Positions 51,738-62,645 of a stretch of 64,000 bases of DNA are shown piece after piece. Below the pieces are notes generated by a model. That model did not search any database. It saw only the letters and a program-made list of their open reading frames with translations, and was not told the origin of the DNA. The stretch lies in the NCBI GenBank assembly GCA_018242725.1, contig JAFEBI010000006.1, positions 134,539-198,538 of the forward strand, given 5' to 3'. A program made the position numbers and the translations under genes. The stretch comes from Nitrospira sp. (lineage in GTDB: Bacteria; Nitrospirota; Nitrospiria; Nitrospirales; Nitrospiraceae). Within the stretch, counting starts at the first letter, position 1; each line of letters opens with the position of its first letter.

Positions 51738-53164
51738 CTTTTGAGACGGTGATCGGAGTGGAGGTCCACGCACAATTGCGGACCAACTCCAAAATGTTTT
51801 GCGGGTGCGGCACAACCTTTGGCCTTTCCGCTAACAGCCAAACATGTCCCGTGTGTCTTGGCCTGCCAGGCAGCTTGCCTGTGATCAATCGAACGGCGAT
51901 CGAAATGGCGGTTCGTGCCGGATTGGCGTTGAACTGTACGATCACGGCGAACAATCGATTCGCGAGAAAGAACTATTTCTACCCGGATTTGCCCAAGGGG
52001 TACCAGATTTCCCAGTACGAGGATCCGATCTGCCAGCATGGATGGGTTGAGGTCGCTGTCGGGGCGGCCACAAAACGAGTTCGAATCCGGCGAGCGCACC
52101 TGGAAGAAGACGCGGGGAAAAACGTACACGGGGTTGGAACGGCAGGCAGCCGTGTGGATTTGAATCGTGCCGGTACACCGCTGTTGGAAATCGTGACAGA
52201 ACCGGATATGCGTTCGGCCGATGAGGTGGTGGCCTACCTGAAGGGATTACGCGATGTGCTGATGTACCTGGATGTATGCGACGGGAACATGGAAGAAGGA
52301 AGTTTCCGCTGTGAGCCGAACTTGTCATTGCGTCCGGTCGGCCAGCGGGAGTTCGGGACGAAGGTCGAGCTCAAGAATATCAATTCCTTCAGGTATGTGA
52401 AGGATGCGGTCGAGTATGAGATCAAACGGCAGACCAAGGTTCTGACTGAGGGAGGCAAGATATATCAGGAGACCAGGCTTTGGAACATTGATCGGGGTGA
52501 AACGGCTGTGATGCGCTCTAAAGAAGAGGCCCATGACTATCGATACTTCCCTGATCCGGATTTGGTACCGCTGCAGTTGCATGAGGACTGGATCGAGGGA
52601 TTTCGATCGTCATTGCCAGAATTGCCGACCGTGCGCGCCCGTCGATTTATCACCGAGTATGGTCTTCCGGAGTACGATGCGGGCGTGATCACGACATCAA
52701 AAGGCATTGCGGACTATTTTGAGACCTGTCTGAAACAGTTCAACGAGCCTAAAACGGTGAGCAATTGGGTGATGGGGGAGTTGACGCGAGAATTGAATAA
52801 CTCCGGGACCGACATCGCCGCCTCACCGATCTCGCCGGATCGGCTTGTCGATCTGTTGATGATGGTGGACAAAGGGGTGATCAGCTTAAAAGTCGCCCGT
52901 GAGATCTTTCCTGAGCTCTACTCTAGCGGTAAGACGCCCCAACAGATCGTGCAGGATAAGGGGCTGACCCAGGTCTCAGACGAAGGAGCATTAGGGAAAG
53001 TGATCGATGAGGTTCTTAGGAACAATCCAACGCAGGTGACGCAGTTTAAAGAAGGCAAGCAACAGGTCTTAGGATTTCTTGTCGGTCAGGTGATGAAGGC
53101 AAGTGGGGGGAAGGCAAATCCCGGTAAGGTCAATGAGTTGTTAAAAAAGAAGCTGATCGTCTAA
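51734..53164 (+). CDS. gatB: Aspartyl/glutamyl-tRNA(Asn/Gln) amidotransferase subunit B
   Basis: The 476-residue protein has the GatB signature [16 protein letters not shown], the cysteine pair in [30 protein letters not shown] and the C-terminal YqeY-like tail domain (about 330-476). GatB binds the misacylated tRNA and carries the phosphorylation and amidation site. It is part of the spread-out gatC-panD-gatA-DUF948-YtxH-gatB run. Confidence 0.97.
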   Translation: MTFETVIGVEVHAQLRTNSKMFCGCGTTFGLSANSQTCPVCLGLPGSLPVINRTAIEMAVRAGLALNCTITANNRFARKNYFYPDLPKGYQISQYEDPICQHGWVEVAVGAATKRVRIRRAHLEEDAGKNVHGVGTAGSRVDLNRAGTPLLEIVTEPDMRSADEVVAYLKGLRDVLMYLDVCDGNMEEGSFRCEPNLSLRPVGQREFGTKVELKNINSFRYVKDAVEYEIKRQTKVLTEGGKIYQETRLWNIDRGETAVMRSKEEAHDYRYFPDPDLVPLQLHEDWIEGFRSSLPELPTVRARRFITEYGLPEYDAGVITTSKGIADYFETCLKQFNEPKTVSNWVMGELTRELNNSGTDIAASPISPDRLVDLLMMVDKGVISLKVAREIFPELYSSGKTPQQIVQDKGLTQVSDEGALGKVIDEVLRNNPTQVTQFKEGKQQVLGFLVGQVMKASGGKANPGKVNELLKKKLIV

Positions 53165-54472
<1,308 letters not shown>

Positions 54473-54505
54473 CCTATTCCGCAGCCATGGTCTGAATTAA
54501 TTGAT

Positions 54506-54865
54506 ATGGTTATTAAGCAAAATCGTGGCCGAGAGTGGCTGGAGTGGCAGCGACGTCTGTTTGCTCTTGCTCAGGTGGGCGGAGTGATCGGGATTCTTTG
54601 GCTGGGAGTCGCACTCTTTTATGGAGAGATGGGGCTTTCACGATATCTCGCGATGCGGGATTACGCCAAGAATTTGGAGCAAGAGCTGTCGGCGTTACGC
54701 AACGAAAATGTCACCTTGCAGCACGACATTCTGCGTCTCCAGCATGATCCAACCAAGGTCGAACAATTAGCCCGTGAGCAGTTAGGCTATGTGCGGAAAG
54801 GTGAGACCGTGTATCAATTCATCCCAGGCTCAGAGAAACAACCGGGGCCTTCCTCAAAGCCATGA
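54506..54865 (+). CDS. ftsB: FtsB/DivIC-like septum formation protein
   Basis: The 119-residue protein has one membrane helix (about 18-40) and a coiled coil (about 45-80, AKNLEQELSALRNENVTL), ending with the FtsB-like REQLGYVRKGETVYQF. FtsB proteins join FtsL and FtsQ at the divisome. Being next to enolase is the usual place. It overlaps era by four bases. Confidence 0.85.
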   Translation: MVIKQNRGREWLEWQRRLFALAQVGGVIGILWLGVALFYGEMGLSRYLAMRDYAKNLEQELSALRNENVTLQHDILRLQHDPTKVEQLAREQLGYVRKGETVYQFIPGSEKQPGPSSKP

Positions 54866-55746
54866 AGTTCGGAACGGTTGCCATCATCGGACGATCCAAC
54901 GTAGGCAAGTCGACTCTACTGAATCGCCTGCTCGGCGAAAAAATCTCGATTATCTCAAGTAAGCCGCAAACGACGAGGACTCGGGTAATGGGCATTGTGC
55001 ATGCGAACGGAGCGCAAATTGCCTTTCTCGACACACCGGGATTGCATAAGCCTGACCATTTGTTGAATCGGCGGATGGTTCGCACGGCGGTGGAAACTCT
55101 GGAAGATGCGGATGTGTTGTACATGCTTATGGAGGCAACGGGTCGGCCAGGTCCCGGAGATTTGTCTGCCATCAAGTACATGAAAGAAGCCTTGGCAAAG
55201 CAGCCGAGGCCGGTGATCTTAGTTATGACAAAAATCGACCTAGTGAACAAACATAAGATGCTTCCCGTTCTTGACCAATATGCCAAACTGTTTGCTTGGA
55301 CGGAAGTGGTGCCGGTGTCAGCTCAGGCCAACGACAATGTGGAGCGATTGCTTGCCGTGACGGTTCCGTATCTTCCGTCAGGGGAAGGACTGTATGGCGA
55401 AGATGTTGTGACAGATCAGACGATGAGGACGCTGGCGGCCGAAATGATTCGTGAGAAGGTCATTCAGGCGACAGAGGATGAAGTCCCATATGCGACGGCG
55501 GTAGAGATCGATGAATTTGTTGAAGAGGGAAGGCTGGCGAAGATTCGGGCGTCGATTATGGTTGAACGTGAGACGCAGAAAGGTATCTTGATCGGGAAGC
55601 ACGGGGATCGGCTAAAATCGATCGGGACTCAAGCCCGATTGGACATGGAAAAGGTTTTTGGGATGAAAGTGTTTCTTGAAGTGTGGGTGAAAGTGAGAAA
55701 AGATTGGCGCGAGGATGAGCAGGCTCTTGTGCAGTTGGGCTATTAG
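54862..55746 (+). CDS. era: GTPase Era
   Basis: The 294-residue protein has G1 GRSNVGKSTLLNRL, G3 DTPG, the G4 TKID and a C-terminal KH domain (ILIGKHGDRLKSIG). Era binds the 3' end of 16S rRNA and helps 30S assembly. The gene overlaps ftsB-like, so the two are translationally coupled. Confidence 0.96.
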   Translation: MKFGTVAIIGRSNVGKSTLLNRLLGEKISIISSKPQTTRTRVMGIVHANGAQIAFLDTPGLHKPDHLLNRRMVRTAVETLEDADVLYMLMEATGRPGPGDLSAIKYMKEALAKQPRPVILVMTKIDLVNKHKMLPVLDQYAKLFAWTEVVPVSAQANDNVERLLAVTVPYLPSGEGLYGEDVVTDQTMRTLAAEMIREKVIQATEDEVPYATAVEIDEFVEEGRLAKIRASIMVERETQKGILIGKHGDRLKSIGTQARLDMEKVFGMKVFLEVWVKVRKDWREDEQALVQLGY

Positions 55747-55954
55747 CCGTTGGCGGAGACTTAATGTAGATGGTTCCCGGTACGCACTCGTAACCGAAAG
55801 CGAATGGCATTCCTATGCCGCAGCAGTTTAAACAGGCTTTCCAATAAGGCCATAGGTAGTGAAGACGAAGTATCTCCTCTGTGTCGTTCAGTGAGCCGTT
55901 GAGCTGCTCCAGGCGACGCTACCGGAGCAAATCTCAAAATCCCGCGCAACGATC

Positions 55955-57415
55955 ATGCAGCCAACTGACCGACCAACGGAACCACGCCTTCCGGAACAAC
56001 GTCCTCGTCCCGCGGATCGTGATATTCTGCGCGAAGTCCTTCGTGATCAGACCGAGCGAGGACAGACAAAATCAGATATTGTCATCCAATCCGTGCAGAA
56101 GCTGCTGCGTCGGGGAGCGATCACGAACCTGTCAAAAATGTTAGGACGTATGCACCCAGCGGATATTGCTAAGGCAGTGACCCATCTCTCCTCGCCGAAG
56201 GAAAAACGGGAAATTTTTGAACTGGTTCGCGGGGAAGGGAAGCGCGGGCAAGTGCTGAGCGAGCTGGACGGGGAGAGTATTCAACAGGTACTCGCCGATC
56301 TGCTTCATTCCGATGTTGCCTGGCTCTTGAAGGACCTCGGTCCTGATGATGTTGCCTATATTCTTGGATTCCTTCCAGAAGAGCGCAGTAAAGAAGTGCT
56401 GGCTCTGATGAAGGCGGAGGACTCGACCGAAGTGGCCGACATTCTCCGATACCCCAAAGATACGGCCGGCGCCATCATGACGACGGAATTCTTTTCACTG
56501 TCTGAGGATGCTACGGCACAGGAAGCCATCCGTCGGTTGCAACAGGCAACTGATGCGGAAATGGTGTTCTATATCTATGTGACGGACAAGGATGATCGTT
56601 TGGTCGGCGTCCTTTCGCTTCGGCAGCTTCTTACGGTACCTCCCACGACTCCGCTGAAGAATATCATGACACGGGAAGCCATGAGCGTCAGTATTGACAT
56701 GGATCAGGAAGAGGTGGCGAGACAAGTGGCCAACTATAATTTGTTGGCGATTCCGGTGGTGGAGCGAGATGGCAAACTGGTGGGGATTATCACGGTGGAC
56801 GATGTGGTCGATGTTATTCGTGAAGAGGCGACCGAGGATATGCTGAAGATGGCAGGAGCCATTGAAGAGGATACGGCTTCGAAGTCGTCAAGCATTGCCT
56901 CAGCAAGACTACGATTGCCGTGGCTGTTTACGAATCTGGTGGGAAGTCTGCTGTCCGGGGCAATCCTTTGGTATTTTCGCTATACGGTTCAAGAGGTTGT
57001 GGCGGTTGTAAGTTTTATTCCGGTCATCGCGGCGATGGGTGGTAATGTCGGCTTGCAATCATCAACGTTGATTATCCGCGGTTTGGCAACCGGTTCGGTC
57101 GAGCTCTCCCATGTGTGGCCGGTATTTTTTCGCGAGGCGAAGATTGGGTTGGTCATGGGACTGGCGTGCGGAGCCACTTTAACGTTGGTTGCGTGGGTAT
57201 TGCACCAAGGGTTTCTGGGGATGGTTGTGGGCGTTTCGTTGATCATAGCCTTTTTTGTCTCGACCAGCATGGCAACGATTATGCCGATTCTTCTGAAGCG
57301 CATAGGAGTAGATCCTGCCGTCGCGGCCGGCCCCTTTGTAACTACGGCTAATGATATCACGGGGATTTCGATTTATTTGACGTTGGCCACGGTATTCTTG
57401 GAGTATCTTCGATGA
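55955..57415 (+). CDS. mgtE: Magnesium transporter MgtE
   Basis: The 486-residue protein has an N-terminal MgtE helical domain (about 45-140), two CBS domains (about 150-265, with AIPVVERDGKLVGIITVDDV) and five C-terminal membrane helices (about 320-485, FIPVIAAMGGNVGLQSSTLIIRG and DPAVAAGPFVTTANDITG). It is a Mg2+-gated channel. The N-terminus is extended by about 40 proline-rich residues, and the start may be a later methionine. A gap of 208 bases separates it from era. Confidence 0.95.
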   Translation: MQPTDRPTEPRLPEQRPRPADRDILREVLRDQTERGQTKSDIVIQSVQKLLRRGAITNLSKMLGRMHPADIAKAVTHLSSPKEKREIFELVRGEGKRGQVLSELDGESIQQVLADLLHSDVAWLLKDLGPDDVAYILGFLPEERSKEVLALMKAEDSTEVADILRYPKDTAGAIMTTEFFSLSEDATAQEAIRRLQQATDAEMVFYIYVTDKDDRLVGVLSLRQLLTVPPTTPLKNIMTREAMSVSIDMDQEEVARQVANYNLLAIPVVERDGKLVGIITVDDVVDVIREEATEDMLKMAGAIEEDTASKSSSIASARLRLPWLFTNLVGSLLSGAILWYFRYTVQEVVAVVSFIPVIAAMGGNVGLQSSTLIIRGLATGSVELSHVWPVFFREAKIGLVMGLACGATLTLVAWVLHQGFLGMVVGVSLIIAFFVSTSMATIMPILLKRIGVDPAVAAGPFVTTANDITGISIYLTLATVFLEYLR

Positions 57416-57467
57416 CACGGAGCAACAGATCGTCGAGGTGCTGGTGTGGCAGGGATGAGAGGGATCA

Positions 57468-58223
57468 ATGCCGCTTGTGAAAACGACGGCAATTGTTTTG
57501 CGGAGTCGCAAGTGGGGCGATGCCGATCGAATCGTTACGTTCTACTCAAAAGACAGGGGAAAGATCCGAGGGGTGGCTCGTGGCGCGCGCCGACTAAAAA
57601 GCCGATTCGGAGCAGCACTTGAGCCGTTCAGTCTGTGCCGATTGAATCTGTTTGAAAAATCCGGTGACTCGCTGTACCGAATTTCACACGTTGATCTTGC
57701 CAGGTCTTCCCAGAAGTTGCGAGAATCTCTCGGCCTTATAGATTCGGCGGCGCGGATGGTGAACGTAGTGGCTGCGATCACGCCGGATGGAGATCCGGAT
57801 CCGCTCTTGTTTGAGACGCTCGAGCAGGGGCTTGCATCGCTTGACGAGAGTGAAGACCCAACCTTTATGGCGCTCCTATTTCAGATTAGATTGTTGGGTG
57901 TCACGGGATTTCGTCCACAGACCGACCATTGTGTCACATGTGGGAAGACTCAGTTCATGGGGGATCCTCAGTTTTCTCCACTTGCAGGAGGGCTGGTGTG
58001 TTTATCATGCGCGGCGCACCAGCGTGTTCGATGTGTAGCGCTCTCACGAGGCAGCCTCTCATTTCTCCAGCAGGCTATTCGCCTTGACCCTACTATTGTG
58101 AGACGCCTACGAGCCAGCGGACAAGTACGGGGCGAAGTAGAGGCGGCGATCGAAGGGTATGTGACGGTTGTGGCCGGTAAACGGCTCCCCCCAGCGAATT
58201 TTTTATCGATTGCTGTATCATAA
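57468..58223 (+). CDS. recO: DNA repair protein RecO
   Basis: The 251-residue protein has the RecO N-terminal OB-fold (LVKTTAIVLRSRKWGDADRIVTFYSKDRGKI) and a C-terminal zinc-finger region with two cysteine pairs (CVTCGK and CLSCAA). RecO helps load RecA in the RecFOR pathway. Confidence 0.94.
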   Translation: MPLVKTTAIVLRSRKWGDADRIVTFYSKDRGKIRGVARGARRLKSRFGAALEPFSLCRLNLFEKSGDSLYRISHVDLARSSQKLRESLGLIDSAARMVNVVAAITPDGDPDPLLFETLEQGLASLDESEDPTFMALLFQIRLLGVTGFRPQTDHCVTCGKTQFMGDPQFSPLAGGLVCLSCAAHQRVRCVALSRGSLSFLQQAIRLDPTIVRRLRASGQVRGEVEAAIEGYVTVVAGKRLPPANFLSIAVS

Positions 58224-58249
58224 ACCGAAGCCAGAGGAGAGGGGTGAGT

Positions 58250-58606
58250 ATGACAGCCGCTGCATTAGAGCCTCGAGATATGGAGTGGCTTGAGAAGGGG
58301 ATATTGGGAATTCACTGGAGCGACGGCCATCAGGCAATTTATCCAATTCGCTTTCTTCGGCAGCATTGCCCCTGCGCGGCTTGTGTCGATGAATGGACGG
58401 GAGCGCGCCGTCTTCAGGCCGACGATGTCCCGCTTTTGATCATGCTGCAGGATATTCAACCTGTTGGGCGCTATGCGTTTCAATTCAAGTGGAGCGATGG
58501 TCATGATACAGGAATTTATTCGTACTCATTACTGAGGGGACTATGCCAGTGCGATGTCTGTCAACCGGTTAAGCCAACGGAAGTCAAGTCCAGGCGGCTG
58601 CTGTGA
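58250..58606 (+). CDS. DUF971 domain protein
   Basis: This product has about 118 residues, and the start is the ATG at 58250 (a GTG at 58244 is two codons earlier). It has the pattern GIHWSDGHQAIYPIRFLRQHCPCAAC and WSDGHDTGIYSYSLLRGLC, which is typical of DUF971. The family's role is linked to iron-sulfur or redox contexts in other bacteria, but not known. It ends 0-1 base from the next gene. Confidence 0.9.
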   Translation: MTAAALEPRDMEWLEKGILGIHWSDGHQAIYPIRFLRQHCPCAACVDEWTGARRLQADDVPLLIMLQDIQPVGRYAFQFKWSDGHDTGIYSYSLLRGLCQCDVCQPVKPTEVKSRRLL

Positions 58607-59094
58607 TGGGAGACTACGACATGGGACATATCGCTAGTAGTCTAATAAACACCATGCTGAGTGTGTTCGCGGTTGCAGGATTCGTACTATTGCTCGGATG
58701 TAAAAGTATGCCGACACTGGAGCAGCAAGAGCAGCTGGTTCAAGGGGAAAATCTTGTGCTGGATCAAATTACCAGTAGGGCCGTTGTGAATGCGTGGGGG
58801 GGGCCTCCTTTTTACCATAGTGAGTTCGCCTATTTTTTTGTGATGCCAGATTTGAGTGTTATCCCGCGAATACGAGTGGCCGCCGGCGAGGTGCCGAAAG
58901 GGTGGAGGGGAGGAATCCATGCGGGTGAAGGTGTCTACTTTGCTTATCCCGACCGAGGCTGGTTGCTGGTCTTTCTTGATGAGCGTCTTGTCTACAGAGA
59001 AAAACTCCAACCTGATGAGTTAGGAGCATTGACTAATGGTTGGGCGTATGAGGCTCGATTCAAGACCAGGGTTGAGGAAGTTTCACGTCCATAG
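58606..59094 (+). CDS. Hypothetical lipoprotein
   Basis: The ATG at 58606 overlaps the previous stop codon (TGATG). The N-terminus has a hydrophobic segment ending LLLGCKSM, a lipobox. The rest (about 140 residues) has a DUF-like beta-rich region with WGGPPFYHSEFAYFFVMPDL. No family is recognised. It appears co-transcribed with DUF971. Confidence 0.65.
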   Translation: MGDYDMGHIASSLINTMLSVFAVAGFVLLLGCKSMPTLEQQEQLVQGENLVLDQITSRAVVNAWGGPPFYHSEFAYFFVMPDLSVIPRIRVAAGEVPKGWRGGIHAGEGVYFAYPDRGWLLVFLDERLVYREKLQPDELGALTNGWAYEARFKTRVEEVSRP

Positions 59095-59114
59095 GTTGTC
59101 CTTGGTTACTCTGC

Positions 59115-60617
59115 ATGGGATCAAATTCGTCAGATAAATTGCATGTCGTGATGGCCTCCTCTGAGGCGGTTCCTTACGCGAAAACAGGTGGACTGGCCGA
59201 TGTTGTGGGGGCATTGTCCATGGCCCATGCGAAATTGGGACATCGGGTCACCTTGTTGTTGCCGGGTTACCGGACTCCGTTAGCGCCTAAGGGCCGTCGT
59301 ATCGCTGAGCAATTCTCGGTCTCCATGGGAGGGACGTCGGCGGAGGTGTCCATCGAAGAAGAATATGTGCCGGTGGTTGGTGCACTGCATCAGGTACGAG
59401 TGTTGTTCGTATGCTATGACCCATACTTCGATCGTCCGGGACTTTACCAGCAGGATCATCGCGATTATCCGGATAACCTCGATCGGTTTGTTCTTTTCTG
59501 CCGCGCTGTGGTTCAAGTATTACATATCTTAGTGGACAGACAGAGGGAGAAGATCGATATCTTGCACCTCCACGATTGGCAGACGGCGCTGTGTGCCGTC
59601 TACCTCAAGGCGGTATCATATGAACACGGTAGTCTTCAGTCGATCAAGACGCTATTGACTGTGCACAATCTTGGCTACCAGGGGATCTTCCCAGGTCAGG
59701 AATTCATGAAAACCGGTCTTCCTTCATCGCTGTTCTCACTGGGTGGGCTTGAGTTCTACGGAGCAGTCAATTGTTTGAAGGGGGGCATCATCTTTTCCGA
59801 CGCTGTTTCCACGGTAAGTCCTACCTATGCGAGAGAGATTTTAACCGCGGAATATGGGTGTGGCCTTGAAGGTGTATTGGCAAACCGTCCAAGTGGTGTC
59901 AGCGGTATCACAAACGGAATTGATGAGGATGCGTGGGATCCTGAGCACGATGCCTATTTGCCGGTGAAGTATCACGCCAATGACTTATCAGGGAAACGTG
60001 CATGCAAGCGGGCGTTACAGCTGGAGCTAGGATTACCGATTCTTGATGTCCCGCTGTTGGCAGTCATTGGTCGATTGACGTTCCAAAAGGGATTTGATCT
60101 TTTGCTTGATATCCTGCCAGAGCTTATGTCTCTTGATCTCCAACTGGTTGTATTGGGTACTGGCGATACTCACTTAGAACAGCAGTTCCTTGCGGCCAAG
60201 GAGAAGCATCCTCAGACAATCGGTCTTACTCTTGGTTTTGATGAGGGGTTAGCCCATCGCATTGAGGCGGGCTCGGACATGCTGATCATGCCGTCTCGTT
60301 ACGAACCATGCGGACTCAGTCAGCTGTATAGCTTGCGATACGGGACGGTTCCTATAGTGCGGCGTACAGGGGGACTCGCCGATACTGTTATTCCCTTTCG
60401 TCCGTCAACAGTCAAATCCAGATGCGCAACAGGTTTTCATTTTATTGACCCCTCTCCCGATGCCTTGCTCTCCGTGATTCTGCTCGCGCTTCATATTTAT
60501 GAAGAGCAGGAGGTCTGGTGTTCATTGGTCACTGCGGGAATGAATGCGGATCTATCGTGGGATCAATCGGCAAGGGCCTATATAGATTTATATAGCCGGT
60601 TACTGGATAGGATGTGA
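59115..60617 (+). CDS. glgA: Glycogen synthase GlgA
   Basis: The 500-residue GT-B enzyme has the ADP-glucose-binding KTGGLADVVG near the start and, in the C-terminal half, GRLTFQKGFDLL and SRYEPCGLSQLYSLRYGTVP. It extends alpha-1,4 glucans from ADP-glucose. Its partner branching enzyme glgB is at 30 kb. It is separated from the lipoprotein gene by 20 bases. Confidence 0.96.
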   Translation: MGSNSSDKLHVVMASSEAVPYAKTGGLADVVGALSMAHAKLGHRVTLLLPGYRTPLAPKGRRIAEQFSVSMGGTSAEVSIEEEYVPVVGALHQVRVLFVCYDPYFDRPGLYQQDHRDYPDNLDRFVLFCRAVVQVLHILVDRQREKIDILHLHDWQTALCAVYLKAVSYEHGSLQSIKTLLTVHNLGYQGIFPGQEFMKTGLPSSLFSLGGLEFYGAVNCLKGGIIFSDAVSTVSPTYAREILTAEYGCGLEGVLANRPSGVSGITNGIDEDAWDPEHDAYLPVKYHANDLSGKRACKRALQLELGLPILDVPLLAVIGRLTFQKGFDLLLDILPELMSLDLQLVVLGTGDTHLEQQFLAAKEKHPQTIGLTLGFDEGLAHRIEAGSDMLIMPSRYEPCGLSQLYSLRYGTVPIVRRTGGLADTVIPFRPSTVKSRCATGFHFIDPSPDALLSVILLALHIYEEQEVWCSLVTAGMNADLSWDQSARAYIDLYSRLLDRM

Positions 60618-60627
60618 GGCGAGTTCG

Positions 60628-61134
60628 TTAGCGAGTATTGAGTGAGATGGTGAGCCCTTGTTCGAGTTTTGTCAGCAAGGTTCTTGCTTTTACAGCGTAG
60701 TAGGAGTTTTGCCCTTCATGAAGTCTGATAATTGAAACAAAAAGATCCCGTGCAACTTCAAGGTACCCCTGATTCAAAGCGAGTTCTCCAGTATGCAGAG
60801 CGCAGGATGAAGTCATAGCCTTAACATCCACCGCCACTCGGCTGGTTGGGGTTGAAACCAGATGAGCAAGTCGATTCGGTAGCGGCAATATGAACCCATT
60901 TTTATCATGATCAGGCAGATTAGCTGATCGGAGTTGGTCCAAGTTGGCTGTTGCTTTAGATAAATCTGCTGTCGATTTGCAGTCGCCGTAAGCATTCCAC
61001 AATGAGGTGAAACCACTGTCTCTCGATTCGCTCGTGTGGGAAGAAGGTGTAGTTGTGCATCCAGCAAAGAGGATCGCTGAACCAAATAATCCAAGCGCCA
61101 TAATTGCCAGGGTCCCATTAGATCTAGATCGCAT
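60628..61134 (-). CDS. Hypothetical lipoprotein
   Basis: The start is set at the ATG at 61134, with GGAGGTG eight to nine bases upstream; an earlier in-frame start at 61182 is possible. A lipobox (LFAGCTTT) follows a hydrophobic segment. The mature part (about 145 residues) is mostly helical, with no recognised family (ALHTGELALNQGYLEVARDLFVSI could be a TPR-like half repeat). It ends 11 bases from the convergent glgA. Confidence 0.65.
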   Translation of the reverse strand: MRSRSNGTLAIMALGLFGSAILFAGCTTTPSSHTSESRDSGFTSLWNAYGDCKSTADLSKATANLDQLRSANLPDHDKNGFILPLPNRLAHLVSTPTSRVAVDVKAMTSSCALHTGELALNQGYLEVARDLFVSIIRLHEGQNSYYAVKARTLLTKLEQGLTISLNTR

Positions 61135-61329
61135 CGAGTCATCACCTCCGATAGAATTTAAATAGGCTGTAATGCAAATCACGGGCCGCTGGGTATCTAT
61201 TTAAAAGCAATTGAAAAACAAAATAAAAACAGTTATGAAGCTCTTGAAGAGCCATGGTAATTTCGACGCACTGTGTTGTTTGTGTAACAGCTGGTGAGGG
61301 TGACGCAGGGACGCTGTACGGGGAGGTGG

Positions 61330-61938
61330 TTAAGCGTTAAATATTTGGACAAGGATGCCAGTCCTGGTGGTGGAGTTAGTTTTGCGCATGATGTGCTTGA
61401 TGTGCTCTTTGACGGTTTGTTCGGTAATTTGTAGAGCGTTAGCAATCTCTTTATTTGTCCAGCCTTTTGAGAGGTGCTCCACTACGGATTGCTCTCGGTT
61501 GGTGAGTTGGAAACGTTCTCGCGCATGTTCTGCATTCAGGTTTTGTTTTCGCCCGAGCTCTTCCATAGTTACGACAAGTCGGGCATGTTGAATCCCGCCT
61601 CGATCGGGTAAGCCAAAGCCTCTTAGTAGAATCGGTTGATTGGGATCGCCTGTTACGCGCTTGAGCTCAAACTGTTCCCAATCTTTAGCTTCTGTCCGTA
61701 TGTGGAGGGCTTTGATGATTTCTGTGCAAAGCTCTGTTAGGGCTGTTGGGAGTATCCCGCGTGCTGAAACAGTCGTACTGCTTCCATGTTCAACCGCTGT
61801 GATCTTTTTAGCGAGCTCGGTAGCCTGTCGATTCATATGCAGTAGCTGCATAGATGTCGATAGCACGACAATCCCGGAGCCTGCTCTCTGATCGGCAAGA
61901 ACACCAGTTTGTTCGGTCCCTTTTGGTGATTCAGTCAT
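61330..61938 (-). CDS. LuxR-family transcription regulator with PAS-like sensor
   Basis: The 202-residue protein has a C-terminal LuxR/GerE helix-turn-helix (LTNREQSVVEHLSKGWTNKEIANALQITEQTVKEHI, about 143-178). The N-terminal part looks like a PAS fold (GIVVLSTSMQLLHMNRQATELA). It probably answers a small-molecule or redox cue; the signal and targets are unknown. No kinase is adjacent. Confidence 0.88.
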   Translation of the reverse strand: MTESPKGTEQTGVLADQRAGSGIVVLSTSMQLLHMNRQATELAKKITAVEHGSSTTVSARGILPTALTELCTEIIKALHIRTEAKDWEQFELKRVTGDPNQPILLRGFGLPDRGGIQHARLVVTMEELGRKQNLNAEHARERFQLTNREQSVVEHLSKGWTNKEIANALQITEQTVKEHIKHIMRKTNSTTRTGILVQIFNA

Positions 61939-62297
61939 AAAAAGCTAGATTATGGCGACGGAGTGGATGTGGGTGTAATCCAGTGTCTGGATCTTGATGC
62001 ATAGTACCGGAATAGTACCTAACACTTTAGAGGGAGTCAACATATACCTTTGAGAAAGCAGCCTACAAAATTGGTATTGCTGGCTTGGATCCCCCATGCA
62101 TAGGATCTTCCCGGTCGATCGAAGTATAAGGGGTGAAAATGGTTTAGGTAATTGGGTGCGTGATGGGGCTACCAGCTTAGGATCAGCATTGGCTGCTGAG
62201 TAGGGGCATCGGCCAGTAAAGTAAAGGGCACAGGCCAGTTAAAGTAAAGATGAAATGTGGGTTGAGAATGTTGTGATGTGTATAGGAGGATAGTGAA
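61939..62297. other. 359-base intergenic region with a short direct repeat
   Basis: It lies between the divergent LuxR and PilZ genes. A direct repeat GGCCAGTAAAGTAAAG at 62211-62226 and GGCCAGTTAAAGTAAAG at 62233-62249 occurs before the PilZ gene. No open frame or tRNA was seen. The repeat could be a regulator site or a mobile-element remnant. Confidence 0.45.
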
Positions 62298-62645
62298 GTG
62301 ATACAAATGGAATGGGAGTGGCCAATTCAGGATAATCATGAAAGTCACAGAGAGAGAGCTGCTCTGCTGAGGCCAATATTATATGAAATCATGGCTCAAG
62401 AAGGCGAAAGTAGTAGTCTTGTCAAGAAGGGGAAGGCGCTGTCTTTGAATATCAGCAATGGTGGTATGTTGATTCTTATGGAGCAAGCCCCAAAGGTTGA
62501 GCAGGTCCTCAAGATCTACGTGCCGACACCTGTCATTATCGCTGAAACCCCAACACTTGCAGAAGTTCGTTGGAGTCGGATGCTTCCCTTTGGAAAACAA
62601 AATAGTTCTACTGCTTATCTTGTGGGAGTCAGGTTCATGTTCTAG
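62298..62645 (+). CDS. PilZ-domain protein
   Basis: The 115-residue protein starts with GTG eight bases after GGAGG. It has PilZ-like features: an arginine-rich N-terminal part (RERAALLRPI), KALSLNISNGGMLILME (the D/NxSxxG equivalent NISNGG) and a beta-barrel body. PilZ domains bind cyclic di-GMP. It ends at the CTAG where an IS5-type fragment begins. Confidence 0.78.
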   Translation: MIQMEWEWPIQDNHESHRERAALLRPILYEIMAQEGESSSLVKKGKALSLNISNGGMLILMEQAPKVEQVLKIYVPTPVIIAETPTLAEVRWSRMLPFGKQNSSTAYLVGVRFMF

